A stretch of DNA of 64,000 nt from Aquanectria penicillioides (GCA_003415625.1 PYIU01000008.1:1302001-1366000); one strand, 5' to 3'; positions 46,980 through 61,614 are shown, counted from the stretch's first letter. Notes: a model not told the origin generated them from the letters alone. Made by a program: numbers and translations.

Positions 46980-48985
46980 TTTCCTTAGTAAAAGAAAGTT
47001 AAAATTTAATAACTTTTAATATATTATTAGGGCTTCTTAAGATATATACTTTATTATAAAGAGGAATTAATTTAATAGTATAATTCTTAAGGATTATAAT
47101 TAAAATCCTCTTTAATTTATTACTAAAAGTCTATTAAGCTTTTTTAAATAATATTACTATTAAAAGACTAAAGATTAAATATAATAAAGAGAAGGTACTC
47201 TTTAATATATAGAAATTTATCCTAAAGCATTTAATTAATTTAAATAAAACTCTTTTAAATATTAAGCTATTTAAATATATAATTTCTATAAAAAAGTTAA
47301 AGTTCTACTAATATACTATAGTTATTATTAAATACTTATATAATATAGCTAAAAGGCAGCTAATAAAGGAAAAAGTAATTAAGATTAATAAATAGAAAAG
47401 ATACTATAACCTAAAGTAGATTAAAGTATTTTTAGAAATTATAGGCTATTATTAAATTTAAATTAAAAGATATATTTAAATTACTAAACCTTTTATTTAA
47501 TTATTAAAAAAGGATACTATATAGATATAAAGTAAGGAATAAGCTAATACTATAGCAATTTTTAAAGAAAAGATAACCTTTACTTTTATTTTAGTAATAT
47601 TAAACCTTTTTAAAGGATTTAAAGAGGTTATCTTTATAATTAATGCTAATAAAAAAGGCTAAGGTGCAGTATTAATATAAATAATAAAGAAAAAGAGGCA
47701 TTTAATAAAGTATAAATTTAGTCTTTAGACTCCTATAGAATAAAGGTATAATACTATTAAACTTAAATGTAAGGGTATATTATATAAAATTAAATGCCTT
47801 TATAGCTATATATATAGATTGCCCTTTATTTTAGAGATAGATTCTTAAGTTTTAGTCTATTAGCTTAATAGTAAGGCTAGTAATATCCCTAATATAATAG
47901 TTATTTAATAAATTAATTATATTTTATTATTTAACTTTACTATTTAATATATTTTTAAAAATAAAAATAATATAGCTAATAGACTATTTAAAAAAGGTTT
48001 AAAAGCATTTAATTAAATAGACTAAAAGGCTAAAAGTAATATTAAAAAGTTTATTAATATTTATTTTAATATTATTAAAATTAAGAATAAATTAATAAAG
48101 TTAAAAAAGAATTATAGTAAACCCTTATTGCAATTAAGGGAATACTTACTTTTATTAAAAAGGCTAATAGGTATTACCCTATAGAATTACTAATACTTAT
48201 AGCTAAAGGCTAAAAAACACTTTATAAAAAATAGCTACTTATAGATTAAGGCTAAAAAATAAAAAAATAACTTAAAGTTAATTATAAAAAAGAAAATATT
48301 TAAAAGGATTTAATTAAATTATACTATATTAATAAAGGGCATTATAGTTATAATACTATTTATATACTTCTTTTTAAAAGGTATTATTAATAAAGTATAA
48401 AAAAAAGCATTATAAAAGCTATTAGGCAATGCTTAATATATTAAATATATATTCCCTAAAGATTAATAGAAGCCTTTATATCTATTAAGCCTATTTACCT
48501 AATAATAAAGATTTATTTTAATAAATAATATATACCTTTTAATAAAGAATTTAAATTTATACTAAAAGTTAGGTATAACCTTTATAAATAGATAAAGATT
48601 AAGCCAATCTTAAGATTAAATAGTTATTATATTATAAAATTCCTTAAAAAACTATACTATTAATATAAAATGCTAAAAAGAGTAATTATTAATAATAGAA
48701 AAGAGATTATAAAAGGGATTCCTAAAGATTTTAATAGCCTTAATATAGAAGTTATTAATACTTTTATTTATAACCCTAAAGTAAATAGGCTTATTAAAAA
48801 TAGTTATATTACTATAATAAGTTTTCTAAAAAAAAAGGGTAAAAAAGAAGGAAAATAAATAGATATTTTACTAATAGCTTTATTGGCTAAAAGAGTAGCT
48901 ATTTATGCCTTATATAAAAGATTACCTTTTTATTTACTTTATAAATAGAAATTAATCCTTTCTTTAAAAGTAAAAGTGCCTATAT

Positions 48986-51122
48986 AGCATTTAATTAAAT
49001 AAAATAATATAATCTTTATTAAGGACTTACTTAAGTAAAGGATTAAAATTCTAAAGCAAAAGTAAAAAAATATAAAAGAAATTAGGCAATAAGTAATTGC
49101 ATTCTAAAGGTTAATTGCTAATAAAGAGATTAAAAAGAATTAATATAAACTATATAAAGAGCCTTTTGCTATTAGAGATTTAGTTCTTTAATATAATATA
49201 TAAAATTAAAAGGATATATTTTATATTATAAAGATAAAATTATATTAATTAGGCCTTTATAGAATTGCTAATACATTTAATAAAATAAAAAATTATATTT
49301 TTAATACTATAGATAGAGTTAAGCTTTTTAGTATAACCTATAGTAATTAATTAAGAAAGTTTATAGAGAATAAGGATAGGTAATAGATAAGTAAGGATAA
49401 TAAAGAAACTTTTAATATAAGTTAAAAAGTACTATTAAAGGTAAGAAAAGAAAAGGAAGTATTTAATTAAATATAAATTAAATCTATAGAATAATAGAAA
49501 TAAAATAAACTTAATTTAAATGCTATAAAAAGCTTAAATAATAATACTATAATATATATCTATATTAGGCTTAAAGAAATTATTAAAGTTTAAATTCTAA
49601 AGATAAATAGCAATTAATAAATATAATACTAAAATATAATAAGTAATTAATTAAATAGTTAGTAATAGTATTAAGCTAAAAATAGCTAAATTGATATTAA
49701 AGGAAAAGTACTAAAAGTTAAAAAGAAAAAAGTAAAAATACTAAAATTAATACTATATTAAAAAAAGATAAGCTGCTTAAAATAAAATAAAAAAGTAAAA
49801 TAAAAAGCAATTAAAGGCAAATAAAAAATAATAAAAATTAAATAAAATTAAATAAAAATAACTAAAAATTAGCTAAAAACCCTAAAAAAATATTAAAAAT
49901 CCCTAAAAATCCCTTAAAATCTATTTAAAAACTTTAAAAATTATACTAAAAATCAATAAAAATAAAATAAAAATACCTAAAAACTATAGTAAAAGGGTTA
50001 AAATTATTTAAAAATAGATAAAAATATATAGAAGATAGTAAAAAATAAAGTATTAATATCTATAAAAAATTTAAAAATCTAAATATATTTAATAGAAATT
50101 AAGTTTTAAGGTTATTAAAATAATATAATAATAGCAATAGCCTTAAAGGGTATAAAAATACTTAATTAATTGCTTTATAGTACTATCTTTTATTTATTAA
50201 ACTATTATTAATAAATTAAAAACTATATTTAGCTAATCTATACTAAAAGATAAGCTAAAGACTATTATTTTTATTAATTAAAATCTATTTTATACTTTTA
50301 ATTAAATACTTTTTGTATTTATTTAATTAATTAATAATTACTAGCTATATTACTAATAGAAAAACTATATATAATTTATAGGCAAGTAATTAGCCTAAGA
50401 AAATTTACTATAAAAGTTAATAGTTAAGTAAACTTATTAATAGTATTTATATTACCTAAAGGAAAGTTATAAGGGCCTTTATAAAAACCCTTTAGTTAAT
50501 ATTTATAAAGAAAGCTTTATTTATATTTAGATTAATTGTTTTAAATATAATTAATATAATAGCTATTTATATAACTTAATATTAAAATATATATATAAAA
50601 AGAAATAAAAATATATTTATTATAAGCAAAAACTATAAAAATATATAATTAAATGTATTTATAATATATAAAAGGGTTAATATATTTAATAAAGGTAATA
50701 ATAAGTGCCTTAATATACTTAAGGCAAATTAATAGCTAAATTAAAAAGTATTCTATTAAATAAGTCTATTCTATAAGGATATATATAGACTAAAGTTAGC
50801 ACTAAAGGAAAAGATCTATACTAAAATAAAGTACTAAATTGCAAAATAGTAACTATAAAATAAACTATTAAGTAAGTTTGCAATTAATCTATTTGCTATT
50901 TTCCTTAAAGGCAATTTTAATATATAAAAGCTAGCTAAATTAATTAAGAGCTTAAAAGCTATAAATCTAAATATTAAAGCATTATTAAATTTAAAAGTAT
51001 TTAATTAATTACTAAATAAAAATAATAATTAAAAAGCAATATAAAAAGGGATATTTATTAATTATTTAATAGCAATACTAATAGTATTAATTAAAGCCTT
51101 ATAGAAAAAACTATTATAAGTA
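48986..51122. other. AT-rich sequence after the compared part of copy A
   Basis: Probably the 3' part of copy A, but copy B ends with the window before it can be compared. It contains an A-rich low-complexity stretch at about 49,720-50,050, with repeated AAAAATCCCT-like units. No protein motif recognised. Confidence 0.4.
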
Positions 51123-51263
51123 TATTAAGTTAAGGTCTAAAGTAATATAGATCAATCTATTATTAGGATAGTTAAAAAGATAAAAGGGACCTTAAAGATA
51201 TAGAAAATAAATAGGCAGTTTTCTTTAATTAATTTTTATTTTTAAAATTCTAAATTCCTTACA
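51123..51263 (+). repeat. Putative 141-bp LTR at start of copy B
   Basis: Starts TATTAAG and ends CCTTACA, matching 27279-27419 in length and sequence. It could also be the 3' LTR of copy A if the two copies are in tandem and share it. Confidence 0.55.
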
Positions 51264-54200
51264 TTTAGACCCTATTAAAGTCCTAGTGCAGCCCCTTATA
51301 ATATTACTTTATTTATAACTTTCTACTCTATTTTCTTTCTTTCTTTTCTTTAAAGGATACTTTAAAGCATTTAATTAAATGCTTTAATACTCTTTTAAGT
51401 TATTTATAGCTATTTAAGAAGGCTATTTAGTCTTTAACTAAACTTACTTACTCTATACCCTTTTAGATAGGGTATATATTTTAGCTAATATCTCTATTTA
51501 CTAATATATTTAAAGGTTATAGTAAGGAGAAGCCTTTAAGTTATTTAAAAAAACACTAAAGTGTTTAATTAAACTCTTTAGTAATACTTTTAAGCTATTA
51601 TTAAAAACTTAAAGAAGTAATAGATAATTAATTATAAAGATTTAGGAATTCCTAAATACTAAAAAACCTATTATTTCTATAAAAATAGGGAGCATTAAGA
51701 TTAAAAATAATACTAAAGGTAAGTAAAAATATTAATATAAGTTTGCATTTTAGAAAAAGAAAACCTATTACTATAGTTAGGGCAAATATATAGAAAAATT
51801 TAATAATCTAATATAGTGCTAATATATTAGCATAAAGGCATATAAGGTAAAACAATAGTATAAATAATATATAAGCATTTAATTAAATACTTTTAAATAT
51901 TAAAGCATACTTAAGACTGCTAAAAGCTTAATTTATAGATTAAAAAAGAAGAAAAAAGAGAAAAAAGAAGATTACTTAACCCTTAATTAATTATAGAGAA
52001 TAGGAAATTTTTATTATCCTTATTAGTCTTTAGACTCTAGCTAAAAGGCATATATATATACTTATTACTATTTTAATTAATTACTTTACCTATTATTATT
52101 AATTTTAAAAAGCTAATTTAAATTTATTAAAATAAAGCCTTATTAAATATAATATTACTATCCCTTTTTTTTACTTTTTTTAATTATTTTAATATATATT
52201 TTAATTTATTTTATTATTTTATTCTTTTATTATATATATATATTGTTTTATTATAATTTATAACTCTAGAAGTTAGGCAGCTAGCCTATACTTCCCTATA
52301 TATATATACTAAAACACTTATTATAAGAATCCTAATAACTACAATTTATTAATGCCTTTAAATAAGAAAATAAAGGGAACATTTAATTAAATGCAATTAA
52401 ACCCCTTAAGCCCTATTAAAAGCAAAAAGGATTAATATAATTAATAATCTTTAACTATTCTTTTTAAGTTAATTAATACTATTAATATTAATATTCCTAA
52501 AGAGAATAAACTAAATATACTAACTAAAATAATAGAAGTAACTATTACCTTTATTTAATTGCTTAATATAATTTTTAATAAAAGGAATATTATATATTTC
52601 CTTAAATTATATAATAGATTTATAATTAGCTAAAAAGTTATAAATAGTATAAAGGGTAAAGCTTTAATACATTATATAACCTTTAAAGTATCTTAAGATA
52701 TTATAAACTTACTAAAAGGCAATAATTAGGCAGCTATAAAGCAGAACCTCTTAAAAACCTTTAAGTATTAGGATTTAAATCAATTAAATCTACCTAAAAA
52801 CAAGCTCTAGTAAATAAATATAACTTTAATCCAGTCTATAAAGTATAGAGTTATCCTTTAGTAGCTTATAAAGTATACCTAACTTAATAGAAGAGTAGAT
52901 TCTATTGACTAAAAGGCTTTTATAGTATAGGCTTAAGCTATCTATAATACTATACTAAAAAACATTATTATTAATATCTATTAATAGAAAGAGAAATACC
53001 TAAATACCTTAAGAACAATAAAGTATAAGGAGATAATTAGGCTAATTAAGAACTTCCTTAATGCTAAAAAAGGAATCTAGATCTTTTAGATAGAAAAGAA
53101 GAATAATAACTTTAGATATTTTAGGAAAACTAAAAAACCTTTTGTTTATTAAAATTAGCTTTAGCATTAAAAGCTTAAGTTCTTTAACTCTATTTAAAGC
53201 TTAAAAGGGAAGTTAAGTCTTTTTACTAAAGGAATAGAAAAGCTATAAATTAATATAGCCTAAAATATTATAAATAAATTATAAAAGTTAAAAAGGATTA
53301 TATATTAAAAGATTAATTAATTAAAAATAGAATTATTATTATTAATTAAAAATAACTTTAATTAAATAGAAGAATTTAATTATATATATCCTTATTATAA
53401 TTTCTATATTAATATAAATTATAATAGGGATCTAAAGTGCTTCTATTATATAGAAGTAAGGCATTTTTTAAACTATTGCTTACTTTTTATAGAAAATAAA
53501 AAAGGGGATTTATAAATTATAATAGCAATACTAGCTTTATTTAAATAGGGCAATAGAAACTCTTATTGCCTTTAAAACTAATATATAAGCTTATTATTAG
53601 TAAAGAAATAAGAAAAATAGTTATTTTATAAATTTTAGAATTCTCTATCTTTAAGATTTATAGCTAAGCTAAGGTTATAATAGTAAATAAGCTAAATGTA
53701 TAGAAATAGTAGATTGCTAAAAAAGAGAAGCATTTAATTAAAGACTTCCTTAAGTGTATTAACTAACTAAAGTATAGCTTTTTAGTGCTTAATAGAAATT
53801 CCCTTAAGGAGACTTAAGAACCTAAAGTTAATTGCATTCTTATTAATAATTAAGCTATAGAATTAATTAATAACCCTTTTATTATTAATATTATATTAAA
53901 AATTAATACTGCAAAATATATAAAAGTAAAATTAAAAAAGAAATTAGCTAATTAAAAAAAGAAAAAGAGAACTTAATCTTCTATTTAAATTATAAATAAA
54001 GAACTTATTAAAAATAGGGAGATTGCTAATATTATCCTTAAAGAAAAGGATTAAAATGCTTTTAATTAAATGCTTAAGGTTATTTAAATAAAAAGATAAA
54101 TTTATAAAAAGATAGTAAAATTAAAAGTTTAAATAACTATTAAGGATTTAATTACCTTTAACCCTCCTTTAAGTAATAATATCTTAAAAATAGTTTTTAA

Positions 54201-56367
54201 TTATATAAAAAGAATAAAAGAAGTTAAATAGGTAAAACCTAAACCTTTACTTAAAAAGAAATAGATTTAATAAGCTATTAACTTAATTATAATTAATAAT
54301 CTAAAAGTAATATTCTTAAAGGAGTACTTTAATTATATTATTAAGCAATATAATATTAATAGTATATTAATTAAAAAGGAATTTAAACCTTATTATATAT
54401 TATTGCCTAAAGAATACCTTATTAAGAATTAAAGAAGTATTAATAAAATTAATATTAGCTATATAATAATTAAAGGGGGAAAAGTTATATTTAATTAAAT
54501 ATATTTAATAGTCTATATAAATATTTTAAACTAATAGCATTAAAGAACTTTAGTTTAATATTAAAAACTACTAAAAATTTAAGTAAAGTTAAATAACCCT
54601 AATAAAATAATTTAAAAAGCTTTAGTAAATTTTAAGTTAAAAGAAAATATTATCTTTAATAAAATAGTATAAAAATATAAGCTAAAAGTAAAGCCTATAA
54701 AAGCTTTTATTATATTTTACTTTAATAATTAAATTTAAATATATAGAGAAGTAAATATTAAGCTATTTCTTAAAAATATTTAAATAATATAGAGATTCTA
54801 TATTGCTTTAAAAGAATATATTTTTATTCCTTTTATTTTAGGAATGCCCTTTATTAAGGCTACTAAAGTTATATTTAACTATATATCTCTAAAAGAAAAA
54901 ATGCTTTTATAATATTAATTTAATTTAATTAAAATTATTATATTTACTATTAAAAATATTAAATAAAATGCTTTAAGAAATATAGAAACTACTTAAGGCA
55001 ACTAAAGATAAGTTCCTAAAGTTCTTTTAGATTAATAGAATTATAAAATCTAAAAGAAAATAATAATAAGTATTTAATTAAATAATTAAATAAAGTATTA
55101 ATAAAAGTAATAATTTAATTAATAGTTAAAAATTAATTAAAGGTTAACTATATAGAGATAATAAAAATAGAAAAGAAGCTATAGTTAGCTATATATTAAA
55201 GAGGGAAAGTAGTATTTATTAATATAATATATAAATAAAAAGTTAATAAAATATATCCTAAAGATAATATTCTATTAAATAGATCTATCCCTAAAGGGGA
55301 TCTATATTAAAAGGAGAAAAAGTAAAAGGAAGTAAAAAGAGACCTTAAAAAGAAGTTTAAATACTTAAAGCTTTTAATATTTAAATTCTTTAAAATAGCT
55401 AAAGGATTAAGGCTATATAAAAAAAGACTTTAGAAAGTAATTAATTAAATAGAAGGGATCTTTATTAATAAAAAAAGAAGTATTCTTTTGGAAATTCTTT
55501 ATAATAGAGAAGTAGTATTTACTTAAGATTTTAAAGAGTATAGAAGACTAAACCCTAAAGTGGCCTTTTTATAGATTATTAAAATAATTAAATATAAAGT
55601 TTAATAAATAAAAAACATTTTAATTCTTAAAGAATTAAAAAAGAAAGTTATTAAATTACTAAAAACTTAAATAAAGAGAAAAATCCTTTAAGAGTTTTAT
55701 ACTATCTATTAGAACTTATATATATTAATAGTAAAAAAGAATAATAGACTTTATTTAATTAATTTAGCTAAAAGATATAATATATATATAATATAAAATA
55801 GATTAATTCCTTTAGAAGCTAATAAATTTTTAGCTAAATTTAAAATATATAAAATTTTAACTTTTTTAGATTTCTTTTTAAAATATAATTAAATTTCTTT
55901 AGTAAAGAAAAGTTAGAATTTAATAACTTTTAATATACTATTAAAGCTTCTTAAAATATATACCTTACTATAAAAAGGAACTAATTTAATAGTATAATTC
56001 TTAAGGATTATAATTAAAATCCTCTTTAATTTATTACTAAAAGTCTATTAAGCCTTTTTAAATAATATTACTATTAAAGGATTAAAGATTAAATATAATA
56101 GGGAGAAGGTACTCTTTAATGTATAGAGATTTATTTTAAAGCATTTAATTAATTTAAATAAAACTCTTTTAAATATTAAGCTATTTAAATATATAATTTC
56201 TATAGAAAAGTTAAAGTTCTATTAATATATTGCAATTATTATTAAATATTTATATAGTATAGCTAAAAGGCAGTTAATAAAGAAAAAAGTAATTAAAATT
56301 AATAAATAGAAAAGATACTATAACCTAAAGTAAATTAAAGCATTTTTAGGAATTATAGGCTACTATT

Positions 56368-56626
56368 TATTAATAGATATAGCGGCCAGGCAAAGGTAGT
56401 CGCCGCTATAGACATAGCGGCCGGCTATAAGCTGACCTTAGGGGCCTTATGGGCCTAGGTCTTAAGGCCATATATCCTCATAAGGGAATCCCTGCACTAT
56501 AAATAAGTAACTGCATTCTATAACTACTATTTAGCTGCTCCTTATAAATTACAATTAATCTAGACCGATCTATTGTATATATTGCCTGCTATAACTATTC
56601 CTATGCATGCCTATATATTGTTTATA
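56368..56626 (+). repeat. 5' LTR of the copia element (259 bp)
   Basis: Starts TATTAATAG and ends TTGTTTATA; both ends are RIP-altered relative to the 3' copy. It keeps CpG sites (GCGGCC, TCGCCGC). TATAGCGGC at 56378-56386 can pair with GCCGCTATA at 56402-56410. Confidence 0.93.
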
Positions 56627-56640
56627 GGTTATAAGCCTAG
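56627..56640 (+). other. Primer-binding site, half-tRNA initiator-Met type
   Basis: GGTTATAAGCCTAG directly follows the 5' LTR. Allowing RIP changes, it matches GGTTATGAGCCC, the complement of the anticodon-loop side of initiator tRNA-Met, which many copia elements use as a cleaved half-tRNA primer. Confidence 0.7.
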
Positions 56641-59600
56641 AGCTTTAATTTAAGAAAAAATTATAGCTATTTAAAAGGTTTAGATTAACCTAAAGTTTAT
56701 CCCTTAAAGTTAGTGCTTATAATATTAATCAATTAAGGTCCTAAGATTTAGGCAATGGCTTTAAAGCCAGCCCTAAAGCCAATCCTTACTATTAAAGCAA
56801 TTAAATAGATTGATAATAAAGAAGATCTTACTAAAAGAGAAAACAATCTTAAGGATCTTTTATTCCTTTCTAAAAGATTAATAAAGCCTACTAAAAGGGA
56901 CCTATAGAAAACTTAGCTAAATTTAAGCATTATAATATAGCAAATAATAGAGATAATGCAATAAATGCAAAAGCTATAAAAGCACTTTAACTAAAAGATT
57001 AAAAATAAATTAAAAACTAAATATAAAATATAGCCTAAAGATAAGTTAGAATCTAAAGTAAAAGACAATAAAGATAAAAGCTTTAAGTACTAAAAAAGCT
57101 AACTCTTCTATACCTTAAGGGAGCCCTTAAGAGCTTTAGATAAAATATTTAATTTCTTAAGGAATAAAGAAATATTAATAAAGCCTACTTTAAGCAAAAA
57201 GAAGATTATAAACTTATAATTAATTAAAATTAAGGATTTTATTGGTTTTAACTTTAAGATAAAAGGAGATAATATACTTAAGGGATTAAAGAATTAGGCT
57301 ACCTAAAAGAGATATTTCTTCTATACTATAACTATTATTAAATAGTATAAAGAGATTAAGATTTTATATCTAAAAGAAATATACTTAATTGCTACTATAA
57401 AAATAGCAGTTTTATAAAAACTAAAGCTATTATTATCTTTAGTAAAGATTAATATAAAGGCTATTAAGCTACTAATAAAAAGGTATAATAATATAAGGTT
57501 TTAGTAAAGCTTAATTAACCTCTATTAAGAATTAAAGTCCTTAACTCTAAAGAAACTATAAAGGGTCTAAAGTTATATTAATAACTTTTATTGTATTGCA
57601 AATAGCATTATTAAAGCTAGTAGTAAGCTCCTTAAGTACTAGAAAAAAATAAAGTTTGTAAATAGCATTAAAAAGGTCTTTCTTAAGTAAAATGCACTTT
57701 AATGCAATTATAAGCAAAAGGGGAAATACTAATTTATCTATAAAATGCAAAAAGATTTTATTAATAAAGCTAAAAGTCTATAAACTTCCTAAAAGAAGAG
57801 TAAAGACTTTAATAGTAAGAAAGGCATATAAATAAATGCTTAATTAAATAAAAAGGATAACTATAGAAAAGATCCTAAAAGCAGTAAATACTTTAATTAT
57901 AACTAAAAAGGTTATATTATAAAGAACTGCCTATTTCTATAAAAGGAAAGTAAAGGCAGTAAAAATAGAAGGTTAAAGAAGAAAGATAATAATAATAAAA
58001 CTACTAAAAAGACTAAAAAGACTGCTCTATATATAGAATTAAGTAAATAGAATACTAAAAATATAAAGAAAGCTAAAAATAACTCTAATAATAATAATAA
58101 TACTGTTTTTATATATTGTAAAGGCTTAAAGGTAAAGAAGTTCTTTAGTAATGCTTTTATAAGGTTATTAGTAAAAAAGGCAACTATAATAATAATTTCT
58201 AGCCTATTAAAATAGCAATTATATAATTCCCTTAATGTTAATAATAATACTATATTAAAGGCTAAAGGAAATAGTAACTTTATTACTATTTTAATATCTA
58301 TAGAATTAGGCCTTATTAATTGAAAAGACTATTAGCTTTAGAACTTAAGAGCTAATATATATATTATTAATAACTTTAAATAGTTTAAAAAAGATAAATA
58401 GTATAAACTTAATAAAATAATGCCAATTCTTATAGGTAAAGGCACTATATACTCTATAGCTATAAGAATAGCAATAGTTATACTATTTATAAAGGGAGAG
58501 AGAATAAAAACTATAATACTTAAAAATACAGTTCTTATTAAAGATTTCCTACTAAATGTAATCTTTAGTAAGAAAATCTATCTCTTTAGCAATTATATAA
58601 TTAAAAATAAGATCTTTAATAGTAATAGTAAGATCTTTATAACCCTTAATGTTCTTAACTAAAGGTTTTTACTTAAAGCAATAAAAGGCACAATAAGCTA
58701 TTACTTTACTTTTAAAATAATACTAATATAAATAGAATAGTTTAAGGCAAAAATATAGCACTAAAAACTTATTTATATAGATTAAAAAGCCCTTAACTAT
58801 ACCTTTAAGGTTACAAAAGGTAGGCTTAATAATTATAAGCTGCTTAATATACTCTATAAAGACTATAAGCTTGCTAAAAGCATAAGGTTCTTGCTAAAAA
58901 TACTATAAAAGAGAGCAAACTATATGCTTAACCTCCTTTATATAGACTTTATAGAGTTAAGTCTATATATATATAATAGAAAGAGGTATTTTAAGCTTAT
59001 AACTAATAATAAAAGCTATTACTTTTATAGTAATTTACTTAAGAAAAAAAGCAATACTGCTACTTTAATAGAAGAAGATCTTTTAGTATTTAAAACTATT
59101 ATAGCCTATAATCTGCTCTAAAAGATATAGTTTAATAGTAGCTATAAATTTATTAATAAAAAGGTTAATAAACTCCTCTTAAAGATAGAGATCCCTATAA
59201 TTATTATACTGCTATATAGCTATAAATAAAATAGCTTTATTAAATAGGCAAACTATACAATCTAAAAGAAAGCAAAAAGCATAATAATAGCAATAAATAT
59301 CCCTTTTAAGCTATAAAAAGAGATTATCCTTATAATTATATATATTGCTAATATTATAGCAATAAAGTCACTAAACTAAAAGACCCTTTATAAGGTTTAC
59401 TTTATAGATTTAATTCTAAAAAAGGAATATATATTAAGCATTAAGCATCTATAGATTTTAGGGTTAAAGGCATTTATTTATATTAAATAAAAAAAGCGCA
59501 ATAAATCTAAAAAGATACTGCCTTATAATTAAAAAGGAATCCTTATAAAATTTCAAGAAACTAAAGTATATAGAATTTAAAACCCTAAAATAAAGAAAGT

Positions 59601-61600
59601 TATTATAATAATATATATAGTATTTTATAAGCCTATTTTACTATTTATAGCAAAAGGTAAAAAGATTATTTAATTATAGCTAAAAGGAGCATTTAATAAC
59701 TTTAAAAGATACTTTATAATGCTAGTAATAGCTATAAAGAAGTAGATTTTAGCTATTTGCATTAATACCAATTTAGCTATAGTCTATAATGCCCTTAATT
59801 GGCTAAATGCCAATCTTTAAAGGAAGGCATTCTTTAAAAAGATTTATGCCCTTATTAATAAAGGCATACTTAAATTTATCCTAAAAAGGGAGTTACTAAA
59901 AAGCAAAAGATTACTTATAGTAAAGTAAGTAAATTAATATAAAAGAGATAAAAATAGTATAATAGTTATATATAAAGCTTAACTTATAGTATATAGCTTT
60001 ATGCAAAAAGAAGGCATTAATTATTAAAAGACCTTTTTCTTAACTATAAAAGCTAACTCTTAAAGAATACTACTTATTTATACTATATAGACTGGAAAAA
60101 AGCTATTATAAAATAATATAATTATAGTATACTTAAATAAAAAGCTAAAAAAAGATATTTATATTATAACCTTCTCTCTACTTAATAAGTTCTTTAAAAA
60201 TTTAAAGTATAAACACTTAATTAAAAAAGTAGGCTATAAATAAGGCATTAAGTATATTATATAGTTGCTTATAGCCCTATATAGCCTTAAGCAAAATGCC
60301 TAATAGTAGTAGAAGAAACTAAGGAAAATACTTAATAAATTAGGCCTTAAGAGGCTATAAAGCAATACTGCAATCTATATAGATTAAGTAAAGGAGATTA
60401 TTATAGCTATATATATAAATAATATATTTATAATTACTAATAATAATAAAGATATAAATACCTTTATTAATAAACTTATATAAAAAGTAAAGATAAAGTT
60501 ACTTAAATTTCTTAAGCTCTTTTTAAATATAGCTATTATAGCAAAAGAAAATAGATTGCTTATACTATTATAAAAAGACTATATAATAAGTATCCTTAAG
60601 CAATTTAAATACTTTAACTATAAAGCTATAAATATACTAATAGAAATAGAAACCTACTATTTAGCTAAAGCAATTAATATCCTTAATATAAAGGCTATTA
60701 GTAAAGAATATATATTAATAATAAGAAAAGTTAACTATCTCTTATAATAAAGCCGGCCTAACCTAGCCTTTATATATAGTCTTTAGGCATACTTCCTAAA
60801 TAGCCTAAGCAAGCAATAACTTAAGGCTATAAAAAGAATATTATAATATATTAAAAGGAGTTTTAATTACTTTATCTATTATTACTGCCTTAAGGAAGAG
60901 TTATATAGCAATCTATTTAATCTTTATAGCTACTATAACTCTAACTATACTAGCTGCTTAAAGATAGCATAATTAACTAAAGGATATATATTCCTTATAA
61001 ATAGGGGCCTAATTGTATAATTTAATAAGCATTAAAAGACTATAATAAAGTCCTTAATAGAAGCTAAATACTATATATTAGTAAAGGCAATATTATAAGT
61101 TATATAGATAAAGAGCTTTATAGAGGAACTTAATAGCCTATTAATTGCCTTAATAGTAATCTTTATAGATAACTAAAGTGCTATAAAGCTAGTATATAAC
61201 CCTAAATTCTATATCTATATAAAGTATATTTAAGTATAGTATTACTTTATAAAAAAGGCTATTAAGAATAGTATAGTTAAACTATAATATATCCCTTTTG
61301 CTAAAAACATTACTAATATATTTATAAAGCTATTAATAGGCCTATTATATTACTCTTTTATTAATGCCTTAAGATTAAGGCTAGAATTAAAGAAAGTGCT
61401 ATACTAAAAACATTAAGGCAAATGCAAATAGTGCCTATAAGAGCTTATAGCAATGCCCTTAGCTACAGTAAGGAAGTCCCACTTAAGCAAATAATTGCCC
61501 TAGCAATAAGAAAAGAATAACTTTACAATTATATAAGGAATATATATATAAGGAAGGTTAGAATAGCCTTACAATAGCACCTAAGAATAAGCCCTTAGTT
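56641..61600 (+). pseudogene. Decayed gag-pol of the copia element
   Basis: One long former reading frame traceable by protein motifs (zinc knuckle, protease, integrase, RT, RNase H, and a C-terminal tail ending near 61,410), broken throughout by stop codons. The RT Asp pair is Asn-Asn. The remaining sequence to 61,600 is 3' non-coding and partly GC-richer. Confidence 0.85.
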
Positions 61601-61614
61601 GGGCTTAAAGGGAG

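Larger units (their letters stand above)
27279..51122 (+). mobile_element. Degraded Ty3/gypsy-like element, host copy A, carrying three insertions
   Basis: Host segments are 27279-28901, 35681-36624, 36859-39052 and 46985 onward. They align throughout with copy B (51123-64000). A putative 141-bp LTR at 27279-27419 ends in TTACA. A gag zinc knuckle lies at 36368-36406, with two Cys codons turned to Tyr. The reverse transcriptase active site reads FLNN (from FLDD) at 47141-47152. An RNase H region follows (Asn-Ala-Asn in place of Asp-Ala-Ser near 47640), and an integrase core fragment is open at 48670-48858 (YNPKVNRLI). The order gag, RT, RNase H, integrase is that of Ty3/gypsy. The 3' end is uncertain: copy B is cut by the window after the point matching 48,985. 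Confidence 0.85.

Noticed and set aside
48670..48858. 62-codon open frame as an independent gene
   Set aside because: It matches the integrase core of the host gypsy element (YNPKVNRLI) and is a remnant of pol, not a separate gene.
57556..57750. 64-codon minus-strand open frame
   Set aside because: Antisense to the copia gag region; shadow of RIP-altered sequence.
58420..59121. Two open frames as genes
   Set aside because: They fall inside the decayed copia pol, between the protease and reverse transcriptase regions, and are fragments of it.
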